A stretch of DNA of 64,000 nucleotides, from positions 1,472-65,471 of the forward strand of contig JAAEZN010000003.1 in NCBI GenBank assembly GCA_018222835.1, given 5' to 3'. This DNA comes from Algicola sp. (GTDB taxonomy: Bacteria > Bacteroidota > Bacteroidia > Flavobacteriales > Flavobacteriaceae). The translations under genes were made by a program, and so were the position numbers. Of the stretch, positions 1-7,714 are shown piece by piece (position 1 is the stretch's first letter; each line of letters opens with the position of its first letter). Under the pieces are notes generated by a model, which worked only from the letters and a program-made list of their open reading frames with translations, made no database searches and was not told where the DNA came from.

Positions 1-1649
1 AAGGCCAACAATAGTCCAAAGGTGACCACCCTACGGTTTACGATCTTGTTCAATACCCCAACGTATCTTCCGGTAAGCTTTTCAAACTTACCGTTGAACC
101 AATCTATGAACCGGTTTACTGGCGATTTTTTTCTAGGTTGACCATGAGTGTTCTTCAACATCATGGCACAGAGTACCGGGGTCAACGTAAGGGCCACAAT
201 GGCGGAAATAACAATGGATCCTGCCATGGTGATCGAAAATTGTCGGTAAAATACCCCCACAGGTCCGGTCATGAACGAAATAGGTATAAATACCGAGGTC
301 ATTACCAAGGTTATGGCAATGATCGCTCCCCCGATTTCACCCAATACTTCATAGGAAGCCTTATAGGGCGTTAGGTTTTGTTCGTGCATTTTTACGTGGA
401 CCGCTTCTACCACAACAATGGCATTATCCACCACAATACCTATAGCCAGTACCAAGGCGAACAGGGTAATCAGGTTTATGGACAACCCGAACATTTGCAT
501 CACAAAGAATGCTCCGATCAGGGAAACCGGTACCGCAATGATTGGAATCAGCGTTGACCGCCAATCCCCCAAGAAAAGGAACACTACAATAGCTACAAGG
601 ATGAAGGCGTCCCTAAGGGTGTGCAATACCTGTTCTATGGATGCATCCAAGAAATTGGATACATCATAACTGATTTTATAATCGATTCCGGGAGGCATGT
701 AAGCCTCCAATTCCGTCAATTTTTCCTTAACGGCCCTGATCACGTCACTACCATTACTTCCAAAGGTCTGTTTCAGCACTATGGATGCCGAGGGTTTTCC
801 GTCCAAATTGGAATAAATGTCGAAGAATTCGCTTCCCAATTCCACATCGGCCACGTCACCCAAGGTCAATATCTCTCCTTCTTCATTGGCCTTTATTATA
901 ATGTCCTTGTATTGTTGGGGCTCGTTGTATCTGTTTTGGTACACCAAAACGTATTCCAAGGATTGGGCCTTTTTACCGGAACTCCTACCCAAACGCCCCG
1001 GTCTGGCCAGAATGCTCTGTTCTTCCATGGCCTCCAGTATTTCTTCAGCCGAAATATTATAGGCGCGCATACGGTCCGGTTTTAACCAAACCCGCATAGC
1101 AAATTTTCGGCTACCCAAGATTTGGGCACTTGCGATTCCATTGATCCGTTGTATTTCCGGAATCATTTTGGTGTATGCGTAATTGTACAGGAACTTTTCA
1201 TCATTGTTCTTGGCATCACTGTACAGGTTCACATACATCAACATACTGGGCTGCACGGGCGTAATCACCACCCCCTCCCTTTGCACCAGCTCTGGCAAAA
1301 GGGGCATTACTTGGTCTACCCGTGTCTTTACCCTTACCACGGCCTGGTTGGGATCTGTTCCCGGTTCAAAGATTACACGCAACGTGCCCTCACCGGCACT
1401 GGTCGCGTCCGAAGCAATATAGCGCATGCCCTGCACCCCATTAATAGAGGTTTCCAATGGAATCAGGGTCGAGTTCACCAACACGTCCGCACTTGCTCCC
1501 GGATAAGCGATAAAAATGTTTACCGTAGTAGGGGCAATTTGTGGGAACTGTGATATGGGCAACTGTTTTATGGCCAACATACCTGTAAAAACAATGATCA
1601 CGGAAATCACTATTGCCAATACAGGTCTGTGTATAAACTTTTTAAACAT
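1..1649 (-). CDS. RND efflux permease, HAE1/AcrB-like, N-terminal part (cut by window edge)
   Basis: Inner-membrane proton-driven drug/solute exporter that works as a trimer with an adaptor and an outer-membrane channel. I translated it from ATG at 1649 to the left edge, about 549 residues with no stop, roughly half of a normal 1,040-residue permease. It begins MFKKFIHRPVLAIVISVI (TM1 typical of RND pumps), then the periplasmic porter region, then TM2-TM4 with IGIVVDNAIVVVEAV. In AcrB the matching TM4 motif has two aspartates (D407, D408); here the second is Asn. Downstream of the adaptor gene by 23 bp, so one operon. The product is secure at family level; substrate unknown. Confidence 0.93.
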   Translation of the reverse strand, partial: MFKKFIHRPVLAIVISVIIVFTGMLAIKQLPISQFPQIAPTTVNIFIAYPGASADVLVNSTLIPLETSINGVQGMRYIASDATSAGEGTLRVIFEPGTDPNQAVVRVKTRVDQVMPLLPELVQREGVVITPVQPSMLMYVNLYSDAKNNDEKFLYNYAYTKMIPEIQRINGIASAQILGSRKFAMRVWLKPDRMRAYNISAEEILEAMEEQSILARPGRLGRSSGKKAQSLEYVLVYQNRYNEPQQYKDIIIKANEEGEILTLGDVADVELGSEFFDIYSNLDGKPSASIVLKQTFGSNGSDVIRAVKEKLTELEAYMPPGIDYKISYDVSNFLDASIEQVLHTLRDAFILVAIVVFLFLGDWRSTLIPIIAVPVSLIGAFFVMQMFGLSINLITLFALVLAIGIVVDNAIVVVEAVHVKMHEQNLTPYKASYEVLGEIGGAIIAITLVMTSVFIPISFMTGPVGVFYRQFSITMAGSIVISAIVALTLTPVLCAMMLKNTHGQPRKKSPVNRFIDWFNGKFEKLTGRYVGVLNKIVNRRVVTFGLLLA

Positions 1650-1672
1650 AATATTTTAGGATTATGGGGTTC

Positions 1673-2755
1673 CTACTCAGTGTACAATTCCAGATTGGCC
1701 AATACTTTTGAAGGTTTCTCGAAGTCGAAGTGGATTTTTTCCCCACTCTTCACCATTCGAATGCCCTCCAGAAGTACCTTGTCATTTTCGGACAACCCTT
1801 TTTCCACTACAAAAAGGTGCGGAAGTTCTGCGCCCACAACAATTTCACGTTGTTGTACCTTGTCATCCTTGTCCAATACAAAAACATATTTTTTGTCCAG
1901 GACCTCAAAAGTTGCCTTTTGAGGAATAAGTAGGGCTTTGGGAAGTGGAACCATCATTAGGATACTACCAGTCTCTCCATGGCGAAGAATGCCATCGGGG
2001 TTGTCAAAAGTTGCCCTAAAGGCAATGTTGCCGGTCTCGTGGTTAAATTCACCTTCAATGGTTTCCACTACACCTTGTTGGTTGAACTTTCGGTTGTTGG
2101 CCATTAAAAGTTCAACTTCTTGTTTCTGGTCCTTTTTTGCACTGGTGATATAATCCAGATACTCTGCTTCGGGAACATTAAAGTACACCCACATTTTACT
2201 ATTGTCCGATAGGGTGGTCAACAATTCCCCTTCATCCAAAAGACTGCCCTCCCGAACGTGCAAGTGGTCCATAATGCCATCAAATGGAGCACGGATATTG
2301 GTAAAGCTCAAATGGGTTTCGGCGAGGGAGACTTCGGCCTTCGCCTTATCAAACTCTGCTTTGGCCATTGCCAATTCATTGGCGGAAACCACATTTCCAT
2401 CGGCCAATAGTTGGGTGTTCTTGTATTCAATTTCGGCAACTTCAGCCTCTGCTTTTGCCTTTTGAAGGTCTGCCTCATACACATTGGGCATAATGTGGAA
2501 CATCTGTTGTCCTTTTTTTACTACTTGACCTTCATCTACATAGATATCTTGTAAATATCCTTTTTCCAAGGCTCTGAGTTCAATGTGCCTAATGGAGTGT
2601 ATTTGACAAACATAGTCCTTGGTTATTGAAGTGTCGCGTCGGATGGGACTTGAAACAAGGTACTTTGTTTCCTCTTTATTTTCATGCTTTTTGGATTCGC
2701 AGCTTGCATGGGTCAACAATACCAACAAGCCGATGAAGAACGGAATTTTCCTCAT
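1673..2755 (-). CDS. Efflux RND transporter periplasmic adaptor (membrane fusion lipoprotein)
   Basis: Periplasmic adaptor joining the RND permease to an outer-membrane factor. 360 residues, the usual size for HlyD/AcrA adaptors. An N-terminal hydrophobic segment ends in a Cys at residue 19 (LTHASC), suggesting a lipoprotein, though the lipobox is not canonical. A biotinyl-lipoyl-like half motif (GYLQDIYVDEGQVVKKGQ, about residues 65-82) is followed by an Ala/Glu/Lys-rich coiled-coil hairpin (about 95-145), a second lipoyl half (RAPFDGIMDHLHVREGSLL) and a beta-barrel. Start is ATG at 2755. It is transcribed just before the permease. Confidence 0.92.
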   Translation of the reverse strand: MRKIPFFIGLLVLLTHASCESKKHENKEETKYLVSSPIRRDTSITKDYVCQIHSIRHIELRALEKGYLQDIYVDEGQVVKKGQQMFHIMPNVYEADLQKAKAEAEVAEIEYKNTQLLADGNVVSANELAMAKAEFDKAKAEVSLAETHLSFTNIRAPFDGIMDHLHVREGSLLDEGELLTTLSDNSKMWVYFNVPEAEYLDYITSAKKDQKQEVELLMANNRKFNQQGVVETIEGEFNHETGNIAFRATFDNPDGILRHGETGSILMMVPLPKALLIPQKATFEVLDKKYVFVLDKDDKVQQREIVVGAELPHLFVVEKGLSENDKVLLEGIRMVKSGEKIHFDFEKPSKVLANLELYTE

Positions 2756-2849
2756 AGTTTTAACGGTTTAAAAATGATTAGGGGAAGTCTTAATGCTAGA
2801 ATTAATGGACCTGCCCTGATTATTGAATTTTACTCAAAGGTTTTAATGC

Positions 2850-2872
2850 GAAGTCATTAGAGATATGACTTC
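2850..2872 (-). terminator. 8-bp inverted repeat between small secreted protein and efflux adaptor
   Basis: GAAGTCAT (2850-2857) and ATGACTTC (2865-2872) are a perfect inverted repeat with a 7-base loop. It lies between the stop of the 2887-3291 gene and the start of the adaptor, 95 bp ahead of the ATG. There is no clear T run after it on the minus strand, so an attenuator or protein-binding site is as likely as a terminator. Confidence 0.4.
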
Positions 2873-2886
2873 TTAGGAGGAGAATT

Positions 2887-3291
2887 CTAAATACGAAAAA
2901 CTTGGAGCCTAATGTGTAGCTTTGTAGGTGTAGCGATTTCTTTGGAAGTGGGATACCTCTTGTCACTTTTAGGCCTAATGAGGGATTGTGCTATTAAACT
3001 GTAATGGGAATTAGCAGTTAAATAATCGCTGTCCGGTAAGTAATGGTCATGGGAGGCAACTTCTTCTTCACGTTCCTCCTGTTCCTCAACCTCAGTTTCG
3101 GCATAATGTCTGTGCTCTTCTGCTGTGGGCACGTGGTTGATGGAAGATGCATTGGTTGATTCCTCGTAACCTAATACATAACAGGCATTTGCGTCATCAA
3201 CATCTGTTTGCGAATAAGCATACAAATTGATGAAGCTTCCCAATAATAGGATCAATAACGGAAAGCTATATTTTTTAAATGCCTTTATCAT
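2887..3291 (-). CDS. Small secreted protein of unknown function
   Basis: 134 residues. Residues 1-28 (MIKAFKKYSF then a Leu/Ile stretch to YAYSQ) look like a signal peptide, so the product is exported. The mature part has one Cys, a very acidic stretch (ETEVEEQEEREEEVAS, about residues 66-81) with several His around it, and a basic C-terminus ending LHIRLQVFRI. I recognise no domain. It precedes the efflux operon in the same direction with a 131-bp gap holding an inverted repeat, so it may be co-expressed with the pump. The acidic/His-rich centre could bind metal; that is only a guess. Confidence 0.6.
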   Translation of the reverse strand: MIKAFKKYSFPLLILLLGSFINLYAYSQTDVDDANACYVLGYEESTNASSINHVPTAEEHRHYAETEVEEQEEREEEVASHDHYLPDSDYLTANSHYSLIAQSLIRPKSDKRYPTSKEIATPTKLHIRLQVFRI

Positions 3292-3480
3292 TTGATTTGC
3301 AAAGCTATATTACGTTATCATCGCATACAAACATTTTATTTAAAATAAGGCGGTTACAATTTTTTGATATAATACTTTTCTACTTTTTTTAAATGCATAG
3401 TTTTTTATGTAGAGCCTTTTGCATTTATATCTATCAAATATTAGGTGTCTGGTTTGCGGTAATCTCTAATAAATATAATG

Positions 3481-3684
3481 TTATGTTTGTTCGGTAGTAG
3501 CCATAAATTTGCCCTCTTTCACCCAGTACAATTCGTAAACACATCGAAAACATGCATTAAAACGCATACCCATAGCAAATTGGAAGCGGTGCAAAAAGCA
3601 AGGAGGCAGAATCTGCTGTAGGATAAAAAGGAGCATACTTCTCTCTCCTGATATTTTATTAATGCCATCATCAAAATATCTCAT
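3481..3684 (-). CDS. Possible small hypothetical protein
   Basis: A 67-residue frame starting MRYFDDGINKIS with a Cys pair in FNACFRCVYELYWV. I recognise no family. It is listed only because base composition rises locally against the surrounding AT-rich spacer and no other strand offers an explanation. It may be the remnant of a gene or not coding at all. Confidence 0.3.
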   Translation of the reverse strand: MRYFDDGINKISGERSMLLFILQQILPPCFLHRFQFAMGMRFNACFRCVYELYWVKEGKFMATTEQT

Positions 3685-3753
3685 TTTTGGTCGATTTTGT
3701 CATCCCAATTTTGACAACCCAAGTTTTTTTTTATAATTTTTCCATACAATCAC

Positions 3754-3779
3754 AATTGTTCGGTCTAAATCGAACAATT
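3754..3779. promoter_or_regulatory. Perfect 9-bp inverted repeat upstream of acidic protein
   Basis: AATTGTTCG (3754-3762), an 8-base spacer, then CGAACAATT (3771-3779), ending 16 bases before the ATG at 3796. The spacing and symmetry suit an operator for a dimeric regulator or a hairpin in the 5' leader. There is no T run to make it a terminator. Confidence 0.5.
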
Positions 3780-3795
3780 AATCAATCTTAAGACG

Positions 3796-4122
3796 ATGAA
3801 TAACCTCAAACGCGTAATAGTTGACTATAAAAAATTGACCTCTGAAGTACTGAAACTTTTGGTGGATAAATATCCCGATGGTTACGGGGACGATGATGTA
3901 ATCAACTTTAAAAACCTGAAAGGTGAAACCATAGAAGCCGTAGAGGTATCCACAGAAGACACCAAGTATTTAGTAAAGATCAGCTCAAAATTAGAGCGTA
4001 CCATGGCGGACTTCGATGAGGAAGACGACGATGACTATGATTCCGAGAATTATGAAAAAATTTCAGGAGATAACGATGAGTTCTCGGATTCCGATGAGGA
4101 TAACAGCGAAGAGGAGGACTAA
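3796..4122 (+). CDS. Conserved small protein with highly acidic C-terminal tail
   Basis: 108 residues. The N-terminal 70 form a compact mixed alpha/beta-looking region (RVIVDYKKLT, LLVDKYPDGYGDDDVI, ETIEAVEVSTEDTKYLVKIS); the last 35 are almost all Asp, Glu and Ser. No signal peptide, so cytoplasmic. Proteins like this are widespread in Flavobacteriaceae; from memory some are labelled DNA primase, but I see no primase motif here. An acidic tail could act as a DNA mimic or a protein contact. It ends convergently with the epimerase gene, overlapping by 4 bp, and has its own inverted-repeat leader. Confidence 0.75.
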   Translation: MNNLKRVIVDYKKLTSEVLKLLVDKYPDGYGDDDVINFKNLKGETIEAVEVSTEDTKYLVKISSKLERTMADFDEEDDDDYDSENYEKISGDNDEFSDSDEDNSEEED

Positions 4123-5066
4123 TCCCCGACCTTTAAATTATTGAGCATTTCTATGGTGGTCTGGTCTAGATTATACCTAGGTTCCCAGCCCCATTGTTCG
4201 CGAGCTTCGGTATCATCAATACTGCTGGGCCAGGAATCCGCAATTTCTTGTCTAAAATCAGGAGCATAACTTATGGTGAACCCGGGGATGTGCTTTGCAA
4301 TACTTTCGGCAATCTGTTCGGGGGTAAAGGTCATTCCCGCCAAGTTGTAAGAGGACCGTACTTTTATTTTTTCTGCCGGACTTTCCATTAAGCTAATGGT
4401 CGCTCTTATGGCGTCGTTCATATACATCATTGGCAGTTGGGTTCCGCTGCTTAAAAAACATTCATATCTGCCTTCTTTTAAGGCTTCGTGATAGATTTCC
4501 ACAGCATAGTCCGTGGTACCTCCGCCCGGCATGGTTTTCCAACTTATCAGGCCAGGGTACCGTACACTTCTAACATCGACTCCATACTTTTTGTGGTAAT
4601 ACTCGCACCAACGTTCCCCGGACTGCTTACTAATGCCATAAACCGTACTGGGCTCCATAATGGTGTTCTGCGGAGTGTCTTCCTTGGGAGTATTTGGTCC
4701 GAAAACGGCAATGCTCGAAGGCCAAAATATTTTGGAAATCTTCTTTTCCTTGGCCAAGTTAAGAACATGGAACAAAGAGTTCATGTTTAGGTTCCAAGCC
4801 CTCATCGGAAATTTTTCCGCTGTTGCACTGAGCATGGCGGCCATTAAATATACTTCTTCAATTTCGTAATGCATAACTACATCCTCCACAGCGGCATAGT
4901 CGGTAGCGTCCAATAGTTCAAAAGGCCCTGATTGCATCAAAGCATCTCCGCCTTCTCGGATATCGCTCGCAATAACATTGTCTGCTCCATATTTGTTGCG
5001 CAGCTCAAAGGTTAGTTCTGTTCCTATCTGACCGCAAGCGCCGATGATTAAAATAGGTTTGTGCAT
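4119..5066 (-). CDS. NAD-dependent epimerase-type L-threonine 3-dehydrogenase
   Basis: 315-residue extended SDR protein. The Rossmann motif GACGQIG lies at residues 8-14, an acidic residue ends beta-2 (ASDIR), a Ser is in WPSSIAVFG and the catalytic YGISK at about 143-147. The body (MPGGGTTDYAVEIYHEAL, MYMNDAIRATISLM) matches SDR-type L-threonine 3-dehydrogenases, which oxidise threonine to 2-amino-3-oxobutyrate with NAD+; glycine is then formed by KBL, which is not in this window. Cytoplasmic. A UDP-sugar epimerase is less likely given the MPGGGTTDY segment. Confidence 0.85.
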   Translation of the reverse strand: MHKPILIIGACGQIGTELTFELRNKYGADNVIASDIREGGDALMQSGPFELLDATDYAAVEDVVMHYEIEEVYLMAAMLSATAEKFPMRAWNLNMNSLFHVLNLAKEKKISKIFWPSSIAVFGPNTPKEDTPQNTIMEPSTVYGISKQSGERWCEYYHKKYGVDVRSVRYPGLISWKTMPGGGTTDYAVEIYHEALKEGRYECFLSSGTQLPMMYMNDAIRATISLMESPAEKIKVRSSYNLAGMTFTPEQIAESIAKHIPGFTISYAPDFRQEIADSWPSSIDDTEAREQWGWEPRYNLDQTTIEMLNNLKVGD

Positions 5067-5130
5067 GTAAATCGAAGTTAATTTAGTTTGATGTCAAAGA
5101 TACCCTTTCTTAAAATTTGTACATTCGCTT

Positions 5131-5628
5131 ATGCGAAAATTGTTAGGTGTTCTACTAGTAATCTCCATTTTGGGAGGATGTAAGAAGGCTGAAAAAGCCA
5201 CGGCGGAGGTTGAAACCCAGGATTTGGAGTTCGATTATCAGAAAATGCCGGATAAAATTGAAATTAACCAAGAAGCAACGGCCATAGTTGAACAGTGGCC
5301 GGAGTTTAAGGATTTGAATTCCAGTATAGATGTACTTCATAGAGCAACCAACAACGAGGATTTGGCACTTGCCATTGATGACCTGATCGAGAAGGAGAAA
5401 AAAATGGCCAATGGAAATTATCCCGAGCTTTTCAACACGTTTCAGGTGAAGAGCAGGCAAAGTGTGATGCGGACATTTTTGTACAAGGCAAAAGCAAGTA
5501 TATTGGAGAACCAACCAACTACCGAACCTATTGTTGAGGCGTTGGAAGCATACAACAATATGCGAAAACAACTAAATGTTATCATGAACAGCCAATTGGA
5601 TAAAAAACTGATCTTAGATGAAACATAA
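5131..5628 (+). CDS. Hypothetical lipoprotein
   Basis: 165 residues. Signal peptide MRKLLGVLLVISILGGC has a good lipobox (LGGC, Cys17), so a membrane-anchored lipoprotein is expected. The mature part looks all-helical and acidic (IVEQWPEFKDLNSSIDVLHRA, LIEKEKKMANGNYP, VEALEAYNNMRKQLN). No named domain recognised. Its last 11 bp overlap the following SnoaL-like gene, so the two are translationally coupled and likely act together in the envelope. Confidence 0.75.
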   Translation: MRKLLGVLLVISILGGCKKAEKATAEVETQDLEFDYQKMPDKIEINQEATAIVEQWPEFKDLNSSIDVLHRATNNEDLALAIDDLIEKEKKMANGNYPELFNTFQVKSRQSVMRTFLYKAKASILENQPTTEPIVEALEAYNNMRKQLNVIMNSQLDKKLILDET

Positions 5629-6121
5629 AATTTTAATTATTGGAGTATTGTTCGTAACCAATATCATTATTGCCCAAAGTACGGACGAGCAAAAAATAAA
5701 CAAGGTTTTGGACGATTGGCACTTGGCAGCGGCCAACGCAGACTTTGATGCTTATTTTGGCAACATGACCAAAGATGGGGTGTTTTTGGGCACAGATGCC
5801 ATGGAAAATTGGCAAAATATAGAGTTTAGGGAGTTTTCCAAGCCATATTTTGATAAAGGAAAGGCATGGAGCTTTACGTCGGTTCAAAGGAATGTGTATG
5901 TAGATAATTCGGGGAATCTGGCTTGGTTCGACGAACTTTTGGATACCCAGATGAAGATATGCCGTGGTTCAGGTGTGCTCAAAAAAGAAAATGGGCAATG
6001 GAAAATTGCCCATTATGTACTTTCAATCGCAGTGCCCAATGAATATGTGGACAAACTTGTCCAAATTAAACAAGAAAGGGACGATGCAATTCTAGAGGAG
6101 CTAGAGCGGAATAAACAATAA
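5618..6121 (+). CDS. Secreted SnoaL/NTF2-like (DUF4440-type) protein
   Basis: 167 residues with a signal peptide (MKHKILIIGVLFVTNIIIAQ). The mature protein has the NTF2/SnoaL cone fold pattern: a first helix (INKVLDDWHLAAANADFDAYFGNM), a central segment (GVFLGTDAMENW), and C-terminal strands (GSGVLKKENGQWKIAHYVLSIAVPNE). The W-K-I-A-H-Y ending is characteristic of this group. Such domains bind small ligands; no activity can be assigned. It overlaps the lipoprotein gene by 11 bp and ends 1 bp short of the convergent TPR gene. Confidence 0.8.
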   Translation: MKHKILIIGVLFVTNIIIAQSTDEQKINKVLDDWHLAAANADFDAYFGNMTKDGVFLGTDAMENWQNIEFREFSKPYFDKGKAWSFTSVQRNVYVDNSGNLAWFDELLDTQMKICRGSGVLKKENGQWKIAHYVLSIAVPNEYVDKLVQIKQERDDAILEELERNKQ

Positions 6122-6122
6122 T

Positions 6123-6824
6123 CTAGTTTTCTCCTCCTTCGGCAGCTTCTTTTTTTCTAGCTTCCAAAGCTTGTTTGCTCAAGCTCGCCAAATTAAAATT
6201 GGGGGCAATTTTAAGGGCTTCGTCTATCGAAGCAATGGCGGCATCAATATTTTCTTTGTCCAAATTAAAATCCGCTAAACCTTTTAAATGGAAAAATGCG
6301 GCTTTTAAAGAAACCTCGTAGGGTTGCTGGCGCTCGTAAAAAGCATACCTCATTTCGTCGGTCGCATTGGCAATGCCATACTCAATGTTCACTTTTGCAC
6401 TGCTAGTTTCACCGGTCTGTATTTTTAGGTCGGCCATCTCATACGCTAAATAAGGGGAGGGGTTTCTAGAGAAAAGTTCCTCGAAATGCTCCAATGCCCT
6501 TTTGGGTTGGTTCAATGCCTTCAGCGAAAAAGCTTTGATCTGTAAGCCAAGATCGGAATCGTTGGCATCTTTTTCCACGCCTATGGTATTTAAAGCCTGC
6601 ATGTGCTGCCCATTGTTCATATAAACAAAGGCCAAGGTGTCCCTTCTTTCCTTGGACGGTGCCAATACATTTAAATGTGTCAAAGCTCCGATAACACCGG
6701 TTACATCTCCTTGCAAACGCATTTCTTTGTAATACGCTTCATAATGTTTTAAAAGCTCGTTGCTAGTCTGCGAAATACCGCTAATGCCCGTTAAAAGGAG
6801 CAGTAAGAGTATAGTCTTTTTCAT
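6123..6824 (-). CDS. Secreted tetratricopeptide-repeat protein
   Basis: 233 residues with a signal peptide (MKKTILLLLLLTGISGISQ). The rest is helical with TPR-like pairs, for example PKRALEHFEELFSRNPSPYLAYEMADL and NIDAAIASIDEALKIAPNFNLASLSKQALEARK near the C-terminus. Probably a periplasmic scaffold. No enzymatic motif. Neighbours give no further clue. Confidence 0.78.
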   Translation of the reverse strand: MKKTILLLLLLTGISGISQTSNELLKHYEAYYKEMRLQGDVTGVIGALTHLNVLAPSKERRDTLAFVYMNNGQHMQALNTIGVEKDANDSDLGLQIKAFSLKALNQPKRALEHFEELFSRNPSPYLAYEMADLKIQTGETSSAKVNIEYGIANATDEMRYAFYERQQPYEVSLKAAFFHLKGLADFNLDKENIDAAIASIDEALKIAPNFNLASLSKQALEARKKEAAEGGEN

Positions 6825-6904
6825 TGATCTTCAATTTAGTGCGCCAAATCTAACAAAATAATCCCAACCAAGCTGTTAAGAATTGAATAAGTGATTAAAG
6901 GGGC

Positions 6905-7714
6905 TCAGGAAACAATCGATGTGGTGAAGCTATGGGATTTACTTAAAAAATTTTGGCTCAAGACTGTTTTTCCCATTTTTGTATGTGATGTTGCGCTATA
7001 TAATGGAGCGGGAATCCCTCTTTTTTGGGCTTCCTCAAAATAATACACCTGTTTTTTTGGATGATGTGGATATACACCGTTAAAAATTTCGCCCCAATAA
7101 CCTTCTTTCAATATGGTTTGAATCATATGAATACAGTCGTTCAAGTGAATCAAGTTGATGGCGTGGTTGCCATTACCGAGTTGTTCTTTTCCCGACAAAA
7201 TGGTAACAGGATGCCTATCCGGGCCAATTAGCCCGCCAAATCGGATTATGGTGGTGTTAAGGCCATCTTCTTTTTGGAACAAGTTTTCAGATTCAACCAA
7301 TTGTTTGCCCGACTCTGTCACGGGCTGTGTTGGGGAAGCCTCTGTAACTTCGCCTTCCAAATTTCCATAAACAGCGGTACTGCTTACAAACAAAACATTG
7401 GGAACCTTACTTTCTTTAATTTCCGATAGCAATTTCTTCATTTTATCAACAAAACTCTCTGGATGTTTACCCCGAAGTTTTGGAGGTACATTAACAATCA
7501 AGGTTTCAATATCGGAAAGAAAACTTTGAACATTGCCCTCAATTCCTGTTTCGGACAAACGTATTTCGAATGACTCGATACCCTCGTTCTGCAATTCCTC
7601 TAATTTACTGGCGGAAGTGGTAGTGCCTTTAACGTGATATCCTTTTTCTATCAATTTTTTGGCCAAGGGCAGTCCCAGCCAGCCGCAACCCAGAATTCCA
7701 ATTTGTTTACTCAA
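6905..7714 (-). CDS. NAD(P)-dependent SDR-family oxidoreductase/epimerase (YeeZ-like)
   Basis: 269 residues. Starts with the dinucleotide-binding motif GILGCGWLGLPLA (GxxGxxG, about residues 6-18), then the beta-2 turn (KGTTTS). FVSSTAVYGNLEGEV and TTIIRFGGLIGPDRHP are typical of extended SDR/NAD-epimerases. The YxxxK is not preserved in the usual form, so catalytic ability is unsure. The start is TTG, sharing 8 bp (TTGAGTAA) with the end of the M28 peptidase gene, which implies coupled translation. Substrate unknown. Confidence 0.8.
   Translation of the reverse strand: MSKQIGILGCGWLGLPLAKKLIEKGYHVKGTTTSASKLEELQNEGIESFEIRLSETGIEGNVQSFLSDIETLIVNVPPKLRGKHPESFVDKMKKLLSEIKESKVPNVLFVSSTAVYGNLEGEVTEASPTQPVTESGKQLVESENLFQKEDGLNTTIIRFGGLIGPDRHPVTILSGKEQLGNGNHAINLIHLNDCIHMIQTILKEGYWGEIFNGVYPHHPKKQVYYFEEAQKRGIPAPLYSATSHTKMGKTVLSQNFLSKSHSFTTSIVS

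Larger units (their letters stand above)
3292..3795. other. AT-rich intergenic region with one doubtful small ORF
   Basis: Between the divergent small secreted protein (minus) and the acidic protein (plus). 3300-3480 is very AT-rich and holds no reading frame of note; promoters for the minus-strand gene are expected here. 3481-3684 is less AT-rich and carries a 67-codon minus-strand frame (listed separately). 3690-3795 holds long T runs and the inverted repeat at 3754-3779. Confidence 0.6.

Noticed and set aside
621-1085. 154-codon plus-strand frame
   Set aside because: It is antisense to the RND permease, whose translation is continuous and conserved here.
1710-1735. CTCGAAGTCGAAG in the adaptor gene resembling the repeat core
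   Set aside because: No inverted partner or self-complementary ends; encodes ordinary family residues, so chance is likely.
3796-4122. DNA primase label for the acidic protein
   Set aside because: No primase zinc, TOPRIM or catalytic motif; too short.
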